This document shows positions 55,061 through 63,603 of a stretch of DNA of 64,000 bases, piece by piece. A program made the position numbers and the translations under genes. Below the pieces are notes generated by a model. That model worked only from the letters and a program-made list of their open reading frames with translations, ran no database searches and was not told where the DNA came from. Source of the DNA: Ignavibacteria bacterium. Lineage in GTDB: Bacteria > Bacteroidota > Ignavibacteria > SZUA-365. The stretch covers positions 315,678 to 379,677 of the forward strand of contig JADKJW010000031.1 of the NCBI GenBank assembly GCA_016720835.1. Direction: 5' to 3'. How positions within the stretch are numbered: the first letter of the stretch is position 1; the number at the start of each line of letters is the position of its first letter.

Positions 55061-56551
55061 ATGACAGACAAACCCACGCTGCTCGTCGTCGACGACGAGT
55101 TCGGCATGCGCGAAGGCATCTCGCGCATCTTCGCCCTCGAGGGTTACGACGTGACCGTCGCGGAGAACGGCACCGACGGCATCGCGCGCGGCCTGGAGCG
55201 CGAGTTCGACGTCACCCTCCTCGACCTGAAAATGCCCGACATCGACGGACTCACCGTGCTGCGCCGGCTCCGCGAAACGTATCCCGACACCGAGTACCTG
55301 ATGATGACGGCCTTCGCCGGCATCGACTCGGCGGTGGAGGCCACACGCAACGGGGCGTACACGTACATCCCGAAACCGTTCACGCCCGACCAGATTGTCT
55401 TCGAGGTCGATCGCGCCCTCGCCAAACGCCGCCTCACGATGGAGGCGCGCGAGCTGCGGGCCGATCAGGAGCGTCGCCTCCTCGAAATCCATCTCGAGCA
55501 GAGCCGCCTCCGCACCATCATCAACGCCATCAGCGACGCGGTGTTCGTGACCAACCTCGAGGAGCAGATCGTGCTGGCAAATCCGCAGACCCGGGCGCTG
55601 TTCGGCTTCTCGTCGCGCGTCATCGCCGGCACGCACATCGATGACATCTTCCCGAAGGAAGTGACCGACGTGATCCGCGACGCCGCCGCGAAGGCGCCGC
55701 TGGGCGTGGAACTCGTGTCGCGCGAGTGGGAGATGAAACCCGAACTCGAACTCGTCGTGTCGATGAAGACCGTGCCGCTGCGCGACCGCGACGACGCGGT
55801 CATCGGCTTCGTCTCCACGCTGCAGGACGTCACCGAGCTGAAAAAACTCGACATGCAGAAATCGCAGTTCGTCTCCATGGTGGCGCATGAACTCAAGGCC
55901 CCGCTGGCCGCGATCTCGGGGTACCTCGAGACCATGCAGGGCAAGCTGCTCGGCGCCGACATGGCGAAGTACGAGACCATGATCGACCGCTCGAATCTCC
56001 GCCTGCGCTCGATGATCGACCTGATCAACGACCTGCTGAACATCAGCCGCAAGGACCTCGGCACCGCGCGTCGCGAGATCGTCGCGGTGGCCGTGCCGGA
56101 AGCCGTCGAATCCGTCGCGGACTTCCTTCGCCAGGAAATGGCGAAGCGCGCGCTGCGCTTCGTCACGGACTACGCCGACGCGCTGCCGACCATCGACGTG
56201 GACCGCGACGAATTCTCGCGTCTCCTCACCAACCTCCTCAGCAACGCCATCAAGTACAACCGCGAGGGCGGCGAGATCCGCGTCGCCGCGCGCGCCGAGG
56301 AGGATTCCGTCATCCTCAGCGTCGGCGACACCGGCATCGGCCTCACCTCGGAGGAGCGATCACAGCTGTTCCGGCAATTCTACCGCGCCAAGAACGAGCA
56401 GACGCGTTCCATCCCCGGCACCGGCCTCGGCCTCTCCATCGTCAAGGGCATCGTCGAATCCTATCACGGCAACATCGACGTGCAGAGCGAGTTCGGCGTC
56501 GGAACCACCTTCGTCCTGCGCATCCCGGAGCATTTCGTCGACCGCTCCTGA
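55061..56551 (+). CDS. Receiver-PAS-histidine kinase hybrid
   Basis: The 496-residue protein has an N-terminal receiver (VVDDEFGMREG, acceptor Asp in LLDLKMPDIDG, TAFAG, Lys in IPKPFTPD; residues 1-125), a PAS domain (about 150-265, AISDAVFVTNLEEQIVLAN) and a kinase core with MVAHELKAPLAAISGY, NLLSNAIKYN, DTGIGL and GTGLGLSIVKGI. It lies seven bases after the sensory hydrogenase-kinase, so its receiver is the probable phosphate acceptor, and its own kinase would pass the signal on. There is no DNA-binding domain. The PAS domain may add a redox or ligand input, but no cofactor-binding residue is certain. The stop codon runs directly into a fragment of the ATTTCGG repeat. Confidence 0.9.
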   Translation: MTDKPTLLVVDDEFGMREGISRIFALEGYDVTVAENGTDGIARGLEREFDVTLLDLKMPDIDGLTVLRRLRETYPDTEYLMMTAFAGIDSAVEATRNGAYTYIPKPFTPDQIVFEVDRALAKRRLTMEARELRADQERRLLEIHLEQSRLRTIINAISDAVFVTNLEEQIVLANPQTRALFGFSSRVIAGTHIDDIFPKEVTDVIRDAAAKAPLGVELVSREWEMKPELELVVSMKTVPLRDRDDAVIGFVSTLQDVTELKKLDMQKSQFVSMVAHELKAPLAAISGYLETMQGKLLGADMAKYETMIDRSNLRLRSMIDLINDLLNISRKDLGTARREIVAVAVPEAVESVADFLRQEMAKRALRFVTDYADALPTIDVDRDEFSRLLTNLLSNAIKYNREGGEIRVAARAEEDSVILSVGDTGIGLTSEERSQLFRQFYRAKNEQTRSIPGTGLGLSIVKGIVESYHGNIDVQSEFGVGTTFVLRIPEHFVDRS

Positions 56552-56730
56552 TTTCGGATTGAACAGTTGTCACCCCGAGTCACTCATTGCACGGCATCCC
56601 ATGAGCGTCGTCAATGACAGTTCCGTGAGAAGAAAAGGCGATCGCGAAACACACGAAATGTCCGAATGAGTCCGAAAAAAGATGTTTTCGTAGTTTTCGC
56701 TTTATTCGATTGCTTCGTGATCTCTTCTGA
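56552..56730. other. Intergenic region between convergent genes
   Basis: About 180 bases without a gene. It begins with tttcggattgaa directly after the kinase stop, contains tttcg-rich sequence near 56690-56720 similar to that at 14670-14696, and runs into the heptameric repeat at 56731. No convincing terminator hairpin was found. Confidence 0.4.
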
Positions 56731-56773
56731 ATCCGGTATTCAATCCGAAATTGGAAATCCGCAATCCGCAATC
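56731..56773. repeat. Heptameric repeat (ATTTCCG family) overlapping the end of the SDR gene
   Basis: The bases are variants of aatccgaaattggaaatccgca on the plus strand, period 7. The 14 bases 56731-56744 (atccggtattcaat) occur again, inverted, at 61924-61937. The last eight or nine codons and the stop of the SDR gene lie inside it. Confidence 0.75.
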
Positions 56774-58200
56774 CTCGCGATCCCGCGCAGCATGCCGCGG
56801 AAGACGAGGGCGTGCACCGGGTAGATGCCGTACCAGTAGAGGATTCCCGCGAGTCCGACGGGATCGAAGATCGCGGTCTGCCGGATGACGGCGCCGTCGC
56901 CGTCGGGGGTGACCTGATACTCGAGCCACGCGCGGCCGGGGACTTTCATTTCTGCGAAGAGACGCAACTGCACACCGGGTTCGATGACTTCCACGCGCCA
57001 CCAGTCCACGGCGTCGCCGACGCACAGATCGACGGGGTGCCGCCGCCCGCGGCGCATGCCGACGCCTCCGGCGAGGATGTCCGCGAAACCGCGCAGGCGC
57101 CAGAGCCAGTTGCCCCAGTACCAGCCCGTTTCACCGCCGATGCGCTGAATGGGCGCGAAGGCCCGCGCGGGTGTGCATGCGACGCGGATGCTGCGCTGAT
57201 CGAGGAGGCGGTTTCCGAAGCGCGTGCCGCCCCAGCCGGGCGCGATGCCCGCGGACGAGAGCGCGTCGGACCAGCGCGTCTCGGCGAACTCGCGGTCCTC
57301 GTTGCGCAGCGCGTCCGCGATCGCGTCGCGCACGCTCTTCGGGCGCAGAGGGAAATCCGCGAGCGCGGACTGATCCTCCACGACGGTGGGATGCTTGAGG
57401 CTTTCGGCGAGCTTGCGCCCGACGCGCGCGTACAGCGGCGTGACGAGTCCGAGCCAGAGGCTCGAGAGCCGCGGCGTGAGCACCGGCACGGGGATCATCA
57501 CGCGCCGCAGGCCGCGCTGGCGGGCGTACTCGCGCATCAGGTCGCCGTAGGACAGGCGGTCCGCCGCGCCGATTTCATAGACGCGGTTGCCGTCGGCCCG
57601 CACGTCGAGCGCGAGCGCGAGGTACGCGAGGAGGTCGGCGATGCCGATCGGCTGCGCTTTCACCGACACCCAGCGCGGCGTGATCATGACCGGCAGGCGT
57701 TCGACCAGGGCGCGGATCATTTCGAAGGAGAGGCTTCCGGAGCCGATGACGATGGACGCGCGCAGCTCGATCACCTGCACGCCGGATGCGGCGAGCACGC
57801 GGCCCACCTGCTGGCGGCTGCGCAGATGCGAGGACAGCGCCTCGGCGGAGGAACCGAGTCCGCCGAGGTACACGATGCGGCGCACCCCGGCCTCGCGCGC
57901 GGCCGCCCCGAAATTCTCCGCGGCGATGCGGTCCAGCGTCTCGAAGTCGCGGTCGTCGCCCATGGAATGCACGAGGTAGTACGCCGTGTCCACTCCGCGC
58001 ATCGCGGCGCCCAGGCTCGCGGCGTCGAGCACGTCGCCCTGCGCGATCTCCGTGTCGCCGCCGACGCGCGCGGCGAGCTGTGCCGGTCTCCGAGCGAGGC
58101 AGCGCACGCGCTCGCCCGCTTCCTCGAAGCGCCGCAGCAGCCGTCCGCCGATGTACCCGGTTGCGCCGGTGAGCAGGATGAGACGGGGGGATGTTGGCAT
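56740..58200 (-). CDS. NAD(P)-binding SDR-type oxidoreductase with DUF2867 domain
   Basis: This 486-residue protein has an atypical SDR Rossmann domain with LLTGATGYIGGRLLRRF at residues 8-24, GDVLDAASL, YYLVHSMG and RIVYLGGLG (residues 1-290). A C-terminal DUF2867-like domain follows (about 320-475; RIGGETGWYWGNWLWRLRGF, VDLCVGDAVDWWRVEVIEP, GILYWYGIYPVHALVFRGM). Related YbjT-like proteins are often annotated as NAD(P)H-binding; the reaction is unknown. The final residues DCGFPISD and the stop are encoded by the ATTTCCG repeat, so the natural C terminus was probably shorter or different. It is divergent from the thioredoxin gene. Confidence 0.85.
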   Translation of the reverse strand: MPTSPRLILLTGATGYIGGRLLRRFEEAGERVRCLARRPAQLAARVGGDTEIAQGDVLDAASLGAAMRGVDTAYYLVHSMGDDRDFETLDRIAAENFGAAAREAGVRRIVYLGGLGSSAEALSSHLRSRQQVGRVLAASGVQVIELRASIVIGSGSLSFEMIRALVERLPVMITPRWVSVKAQPIGIADLLAYLALALDVRADGNRVYEIGAADRLSYGDLMREYARQRGLRRVMIPVPVLTPRLSSLWLGLVTPLYARVGRKLAESLKHPTVVEDQSALADFPLRPKSVRDAIADALRNEDREFAETRWSDALSSAGIAPGWGGTRFGNRLLDQRSIRVACTPARAFAPIQRIGGETGWYWGNWLWRLRGFADILAGGVGMRRGRRHPVDLCVGDAVDWWRVEVIEPGVQLRLFAEMKVPGRAWLEYQVTPDGDGAVIRQTAIFDPVGLAGILYWYGIYPVHALVFRGMLRGIARIADCGFPISD

Positions 58201-58284
58201 CGGAGGCGCCTGTTATGGTGATGAATGCGGATGTCGTATTTTTGCGCTTCTCCAACAACATCGAAACAAATAGCGAAGAATCCC

Positions 58285-59097
58285 ATGACGATAGACGTCG
58301 CCGATTTTCAGACCGAAGTGCTGGACCTGAGCCGCGAGATGCCCGTGCTCGTGGATTTCTGGGCCGAGTGGTGCGGTCCCTGCCGCACGCTCGGACCCAT
58401 CCTGGAAAAGATCGCGGACGAGAACGAGGGATCCTGGGCGCTCGCGAAGGTGGACACCGAGCGTTTTCCCGACATTTCCGTGCAGTACGGCGTGCGCAGC
58501 ATCCCCAACGTGAAGCTGTTCATCGACGGCAAGGTGGCCGACGAATTCACCGGGGCGCTGCCAGAGCGCGCTGTCCGTCAGTGGATCGAGAAAGCCATCC
58601 CCGCGAAACCCGCGCACAATCCGGAACTCGAACAGGCCGAACTGCATCTCGCGCAGGGCGACATTGACGCAGCCGAACGCTTGTTAGGCAGCGTCATCGC
58701 CGCGGATCCCGCCAACACGAAGGCGCGGGTCCTGCTCGCGCAGATCTTCCTGGCCGACGATCCCGCAAAGGCCGCGGAGCTGGTCGCGGCCATCGAGCCG
58801 GGTTCCGAATACGACGACATGGTCTTCGCGATACGCACCATCGCCGACCTCCTGCGAAAGGACCCGAACGCGCTGCCCGACGCGCCCGTGAAGGACGCGT
58901 ACGTCGCCGCTCTCGGACAGCTCGACGCGGGCGATTTCGACGCCGCGCTCCTCTCCTTCATCGACGTGATCCGCCGCGACCGCTACTACGACGACGACAA
59001 CTCGCGGAAGGGCTGCATCGCGATCTTCAAGCTCCTCGGCGAGGAGCACGAGATCTCGCTGGCGCATCGGAAGGACTTCAACCGGTCGCTGTATTGA
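58285..59097 (+). CDS. Thioredoxin-TPR fusion (CnoX/YbbN-like)
   Basis: This 270-residue cytoplasmic protein combines a thioredoxin domain (residues 1-108) with a TPR region (115-270), the architecture of the CnoX chaperedoxin that protects folding proteins from oxidation. The active site is WCGPC, an intact redox pair, whereas the Escherichia coli protein has a non-reducing SxxC, so this one may be a true disulfide reductase. FIDGKVADEFTGALPE is the usual cis-Pro-containing end of the fold. TPR units include LAQGDIDAAERLLGSVIAAD. The ATG at 58285 was chosen because the thioredoxin fold begins at once. The repeat at 59099 begins right after its stop. Confidence 0.88.
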   Translation: MTIDVADFQTEVLDLSREMPVLVDFWAEWCGPCRTLGPILEKIADENEGSWALAKVDTERFPDISVQYGVRSIPNVKLFIDGKVADEFTGALPERAVRQWIEKAIPAKPAHNPELEQAELHLAQGDIDAAERLLGSVIAADPANTKARVLLAQIFLADDPAKAAELVAAIEPGSEYDDMVFAIRTIADLLRKDPNALPDAPVKDAYVAALGQLDAGDFDAALLSFIDVIRRDRYYDDDNSRKGCIAIFKLLGEEHEISLAHRKDFNRSLY

Positions 59098-59098
59098 G

Positions 59099-59147
59099 CT
59101 TCGGAACTTCGAATTTCGGATTGCGAATTTCCGATTTCGAATTGAAG
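59099..59147. repeat. Heptameric repeat (ATTTCGG family) after the thioredoxin gene
   Basis: Starting two bases after the TGA at 59095-59097, the sequence is a run of 7-base variants: atttcgg, attgcga, atttccg, atttcga, attgaag. The family recurs at 56731-56773 and 61857-61980. Confidence 0.75.
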
Positions 59148-59302
59148 AGTGTACACCTCGAACATCGTCGCGAGGGCGGATTTCCGATTGTGGCTTGACG
59201 CGAATGAGAATCCGATTGGGCGGACACCACGGGCAGTCGAGGCCGTGGATATCGGACGATCTCCTTCTGCCCTCGCAGACTGGCAGGAGAGGGGCGCCGG
59301 GA

Positions 59303-61513
59303 TTACCTGCTCACGAGTACTTTCTGCGAGAAGCGCTGTCCGCCGCTCGCGAAATCGATGAGGTAGACACCGGCGGGCAGATCTCGCGTGAAGAAGGTCG
59401 CGGAGTAGTTTCCGGCAGGGAGGAGCCCGTCGGCGATGACCGCGACGGTCTTGCCGAAGATATCCGACACCGAAACGCGCGCCTGACCCGTCGTCGCGAC
59501 GGTGAAGCGGACTGCGCTCGCCGCGCCTGCAGCTACGGGGTTCGGATATGCCGGTGAGAGACCGAAGAACGCGCTGTTCCCGAAGGTCACTTCCACCTCG
59601 TTCGAGTACTCGATCGCGCCGTCGCGGTCGATGACCTTCAGGCGATAGCGCAGGATGTCGCCGAGCGACGAAGCATGCACATCCCTGAACTGATAGGACT
59701 TCGGTGCGTTCGAGGTGCCGTTGCCGGGGACGAACGCGAGCGTCGACCAGTCGCCGCCGCCGGTGTTCCGCTCGATGTCGAAGCCGAAATTGTTCGTCTC
59801 CGTCACCGTGTTCCATTTCAGCATGACGTCGCCATCGACCGCGTGCGCGATGAAGGATGCAAGTTCGACGGGCAGGGCATTGTCGATGCTCAGCAGCACG
59901 CCGGTGCTGTTCGCCTCGAAGGCGTAGGCGGCGGTGTCGGTGTAAAACACTTTCGCGAAGTTCGGTATTTCATAGAGATTCGGCGGCGGGGGCGAAAAGG
60001 TTGCAGGATCCTGGATCAGGGTCTTGAAACGCGCGTGACGCACGGAGGCTTGAAGGAGCTGGCCGCCGGCCGAGGATGTCGCGTTGTTTCCGATCCCGAT
60101 GATCACGCGCTTCCACGCCGCGTCGTAGTACCCTTCGTCGCCATCGCTCGCGTCGGTGAGAGTGGTCCACGTCGTGCCGTTCACGGAGATCTCCATGCTG
60201 CCTGCGATGTAATCCTGATACATGGGAATCGTGTCGATGAGCCGCGTTGCGAGGGCGCTCTCCACGCCGGTGTTTTCGACGTTGAAGTGGTACTGCACGG
60301 TCCGATGCGGGATGTCGTACGGCGGGATCGGAACGATGCGCGTCGCCGAGTAGGTGTCCGTTGTGGCATCGTAAAAGAGTTTCTCGGTTTGTATGGCGGG
60401 TCCGAATATTTCCGTCTCGAAGGTCACGACGCCCGGAAAGTACAGATCGCCGCTCGTGGTGAGATGGACGGTTGTCGACGTGGTGTTGACCGGCAGCATT
60501 CCCGTGGTGGAGATCAGGTCCGCGTCATATCCCAGTTGATTCGGGAAGTCGGGGTACTTCGCGGTGACACGGCTTCCGAACGCCGAAATGGAACTGTTGA
60601 AGAAATTCGTGGAGGGGTTCTGCCCGTCGCCGATGTAGTTGTACGACGGCGGAGATCCCGGCACGAGGAGACCCATCTGGTCGCCCGTCAATCCCAGATC
60701 GCCCTCGAAGGCGACGGCGCCGATCTCCGAATACACCGGCGAGGAATTCGGCGTTTTGAAACCCGACAGGGAGATATCCGTGGATGAGTTCGGCTGCACG
60801 ACACTGTATCCGTCAAAGACAACCATGTTTTTCGTGACGTTCCCGTCGAATTTCTTATACAGCACCACGAGCGCCCAGCCGGCGCCGACACCATAGGCAT
60901 CGTACGGGCACACGATGTTCGCGGCCTGATATGTGCCGCTTCCTCCGGCGCGTATGACGGCGGTCACGTCGAAATATCCCTGGTAGGCACGCCAGTCGTA
61001 CGTATTGCCGCCGGACACCGTACTGCTGTAATAGGAGGTGGTGATCTGGTCCTGCTGCGTTGCGGTGTATTCCGTATACGCGTTTCCAGTTTTCCGGAAT
61101 CGGACCTTGTACTTGTTCGCATTGGAGTTTGCGGATAGACCGTACTGCGAATAGCCGGACGCCGAGTACGACTGCCAGTAGAGGCCCGCCCAGAGCACGC
61201 TGTCCGCGACGACTGGAAGGCTGAGATCGGCCGAACTGGAATTGAACGTGCTGCCGTCCCCGTCCACATCCACATGCCGCATGTAGTAGTAGTCGTTGAT
61301 TGCCAGGCTGGATGTCGAGCTGTTTCCGTTGGTGGGAACGCCGGACGGGATGCCGGAACTCCGTTTTCGGTCCGAGTACATGTTGGTGTTCCCGATCATG
61401 ACGACTTCACCCCTGATGTTGAAGCCGACGCGCTTCGCGAAGGATCGCTGCGCCTGCGCCTCGCCGACGAGAAGAAGCACGAACAGAAACATGCAGTACA
61501 ATGAGCGTTTCAT
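59303..61513 (-). CDS. Large secreted protein with T9SS sorting domain
   Basis: The 736-residue product starts at the ATG at 61511-61513, seven bases after AGGAGG. Residues 1-22 are a signal peptide (CMFLFVLLLVGEAQAQ). Residues 30-330 are rich in Asn, Ser and Tyr and read like the DUF3344-type beta domain of surface proteins (VLWAGLYWQSYSASGYSQYG, GAGWALVVLYKKFDG). A DUF11/CARDB-like repeat follows at about 395-530 (VQYHFNVENTGVESALATRL), then a fibronectin-type segment (LKWNTVTETNNFGFDIERN) and a type A sorting domain (LSPAYPNPVAAG, SDIFGKTV, LPAGVYLIDF). It is probably a cell-surface or secreted structural protein. Its binding target is unknown. Confidence 0.85.
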   Translation of the reverse strand: MKRSLYCMFLFVLLLVGEAQAQRSFAKRVGFNIRGEVVMIGNTNMYSDRKRSSGIPSGVPTNGNSSTSSLAINDYYYMRHVDVDGDGSTFNSSSADLSLPVVADSVLWAGLYWQSYSASGYSQYGLSANSNANKYKVRFRKTGNAYTEYTATQQDQITTSYYSSTVSGGNTYDWRAYQGYFDVTAVIRAGGSGTYQAANIVCPYDAYGVGAGWALVVLYKKFDGNVTKNMVVFDGYSVVQPNSSTDISLSGFKTPNSSPVYSEIGAVAFEGDLGLTGDQMGLLVPGSPPSYNYIGDGQNPSTNFFNSSISAFGSRVTAKYPDFPNQLGYDADLISTTGMLPVNTTSTTVHLTTSGDLYFPGVVTFETEIFGPAIQTEKLFYDATTDTYSATRIVPIPPYDIPHRTVQYHFNVENTGVESALATRLIDTIPMYQDYIAGSMEISVNGTTWTTLTDASDGDEGYYDAAWKRVIIGIGNNATSSAGGQLLQASVRHARFKTLIQDPATFSPPPPNLYEIPNFAKVFYTDTAAYAFEANSTGVLLSIDNALPVELASFIAHAVDGDVMLKWNTVTETNNFGFDIERNTGGGDWSTLAFVPGNGTSNAPKSYQFRDVHASSLGDILRYRLKVIDRDGAIEYSNEVEVTFGNSAFFGLSPAYPNPVAAGAASAVRFTVATTGQARVSVSDIFGKTVAVIADGLLPAGNYSATFFTRDLPAGVYLIDFASGGQRFSQKVLVSR

Positions 61514-61856
61514 CACTCATCCTCCTGAAAATAGCAGTAGCCGATAAGATTATGAGTAATGGTGCTTGCAAGAATCATGCTACTCTGTGTCGCGGGGGCG
61601 ATCCGCGCCAGCCCTGGCGCGGGAACGGTGCGCCATCAAACCCATTTTTTCGTAACTCATCGGATAACAATAGCTTAAAGAGGGCCTGCCGGATCAGGCT
61701 CCCCGGCATGCCGTCATCGCATCGGGTACGACGAAGAGGAAGTCGGATGCCCGGGTGCCGCGCTACTGAACAGAATGGTCCGTGTTGTACCGGAACGGAA
61801 CAGATGAGGATCAGTACCTGCGGTCATGGAATGGCATCTCGAGTACGAAACCTGGA
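61514..61856. other. Intergenic region upstream of the 736-residue T9SS gene
   Basis: No gene is evident. It contains an 8-bp stem (ccgcgcca, 61603-61610, with tggcgcgg, 61615-61622) and should carry the promoter for the minus-strand gene ending at 59303. Confidence 0.4.
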
Positions 61857-61980
61857 GAAATTTCGAATTTTGGATTTCCGATTGCGGATTTGGGGAATGT
61901 CGAATTTCGGATTTCCGATTTCGAATTGAATACCGGATCCATGTCTCTTAAATCCGAAATCGGAAATCCGCAATTCGACA
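61857..61980. repeat. Long heptameric repeat with 31-base inverted arms after the vWA gene
   Basis: The stretch is made of atttcga, attttgg, atttccg, attgcgg, atttcgg-type heptamers. The arm 61898-61928 pairs with 61950-61980 at about 27 of 31 positions. The right arm ends one base before the stop codon of the vWA gene on the minus strand (61981-61983), so the hairpin would be the first element of its 3' untranslated region. Confidence 0.8.
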
Positions 61981-63603
61981 TCATTTCAGAACGGTGATGC
62001 TTTTCACGAGATGCTTCGCTCCGATGTTCGTCTCGAGCAGGTACACTCCTTTCGGGACCTCCCCGAGTTGGATCTCGAAAGTCTGCTCGCCCTCCGTCGC
62101 GAAGCGCGAGGATTCATGCACGATCTGCCCCAGCACGTTCCGCACCCGCATGGTGATTGCCTGCGGCGCGTCGAGGCGGAGGCGCACGGTGAAGCTGCCG
62201 GCGTTGGGTTCGGGGTAGATGTCCATCCGTGCATCCGCGCCCGACGGTGCGGAGACGGACGTCGGTCCGCTCGGCAGGATGACGACTTCGCCGTTCGTGC
62301 GTGCCGTGCGATAGCAGCCAGTGTCGAATATCCAGCTCGAGAAGACCAGCGGACAGTGGAACGTGTCCCGCAGCGATGCCTGCAGGACGGTGAAGCGCAA
62401 GTCCGCGAGTTTCGCCGGAAGCGCGTGCCCGGTGACGGGGACCGGCGCTGTAGTTCTCAGTTCCACCCCGCCGGGGATGCGCGTGAAGACGAAGGGAACA
62501 GCTTCAAGCAGCGATCCCTTCAGCGCCACGACGGTATCGAGATGGAGCAGGGCATCCATGAAGAGGACGCTGCAGCGGAATGGCTGTATCGTGTCGCCGA
62601 GTTCGCTGGCGTCGATGTGAATGGGGATGTTGACGCGCTGGCGCTCCCAGGTCGCGGCCCTCTCCATTCGCGTCGTGAGCAATGGAATGGAGAGATCCAT
62701 CGGAGTTCTGTACGAACCCGAGGCCCTGGCGCTTCCGCCGCAGGTGTCCCGGACAACAAGATCCACCGTACGATTTTCGCCATCCATGCATGCGGTTTCG
62801 TAAATGATCCAGCACCGGCCATCGCTGGTGAGCCAGGTGGTCAGTGCATCATAGATTCCGACCATGGTTCCTGAATTCGTACCGCTGAAATACCAGGCCT
62901 GCGTGCTGTCTGCAAGAACCCGAAGACTGCTATCACGAATATCTGGACCGAGACCCACAGTGAACACATGAATCCCAGCCGCTCGGGCACGCGCGATGCA
63001 GGAATTCAGCGATTGAATGGAGCCGTCGTCCCTTCCATTGGACAGGACGAGTACGGCCTTTTTTTCCTTGCTACCGTTCGCGGCAACATCGAGGATGCTC
63101 GCGTACACAGCATCGAAGAGCATGGCCTTGCCACTGTCGCGGAGCATGGGCAGCAACCGTCGAAGCGAATCTTCGACCGACGTCATGCCTCGGTACTGTG
63201 CGGTCGATTCTCGAAAACCTCTGATGGAGGCTTCATCCTTACCCCAATTCAGGATGGAAAGCATGGCCGACGCGTGTTGCTTCTCATCCGCGATGCCTTG
63301 CGCCTGCATGTGTTTGCTTTCGTCAAGTACCATCGCGAGAGACAGGCTGTACCGATCGCTCATGTCACGACACTGCACTTCAAATGACGTCTGCTCCTTC
63401 CCGTTCTCGAATACCTGGTACAAGTGGGTGGATTTCGGCCACAATAGTTCACCATGGCAGTCCACCCAATACCCAAGCAGTATCTGCGGCCAGTTTTCGT
63501 AGATATAGAATTTATCGAGGTGAGGTTGAGCTGGAGCTGTATATGTGTTTATCAAAAGGAGCAGGACAGCAATGGGCAATGCACCGAACCATGATGCGTG
63601 CAC
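61981..63603 (-). CDS. vWA domain surface protein with T9SS sorting domain
   Basis: From the GTG at 63601-63603 the product is 540 residues. Residues 1-26 form a signal peptide (LPIAVLLLLINTYTAPAQ). A von Willebrand A domain spans about 80-260, with the metal-site variant VLDESKHM and KAVLVLSNGRDDGSI, FTVGLGPDIR. A middle beta region and a type A sorting domain (DIYPEPNAGSFTV, VLGQIV, VPKGVYLLET, ending SITVLK) follow. The frame stays open upstream to 63906, but that part holds a palindromic repeat and puts the signal peptide internally, so I reject the longer form. No good ribosome site precedes the GTG, so the start is uncertain. A tandem relative ends just upstream. Confidence 0.75.
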   Translation of the reverse strand: MHASWFGALPIAVLLLLINTYTAPAQPHLDKFYIYENWPQILLGYWVDCHGELLWPKSTHLYQVFENGKEQTSFEVQCRDMSDRYSLSLAMVLDESKHMQAQGIADEKQHASAMLSILNWGKDEASIRGFRESTAQYRGMTSVEDSLRRLLPMLRDSGKAMLFDAVYASILDVAANGSKEKKAVLVLSNGRDDGSIQSLNSCIARARAAGIHVFTVGLGPDIRDSSLRVLADSTQAWYFSGTNSGTMVGIYDALTTWLTSDGRCWIIYETACMDGENRTVDLVVRDTCGGSARASGSYRTPMDLSIPLLTTRMERAATWERQRVNIPIHIDASELGDTIQPFRCSVLFMDALLHLDTVVALKGSLLEAVPFVFTRIPGGVELRTTAPVPVTGHALPAKLADLRFTVLQASLRDTFHCPLVFSSWIFDTGCYRTARTNGEVVILPSGPTSVSAPSGADARMDIYPEPNAGSFTVRLRLDAPQAITMRVRNVLGQIVHESSRFATEGEQTFEIQLGEVPKGVYLLETNIGAKHLVKSITVLK

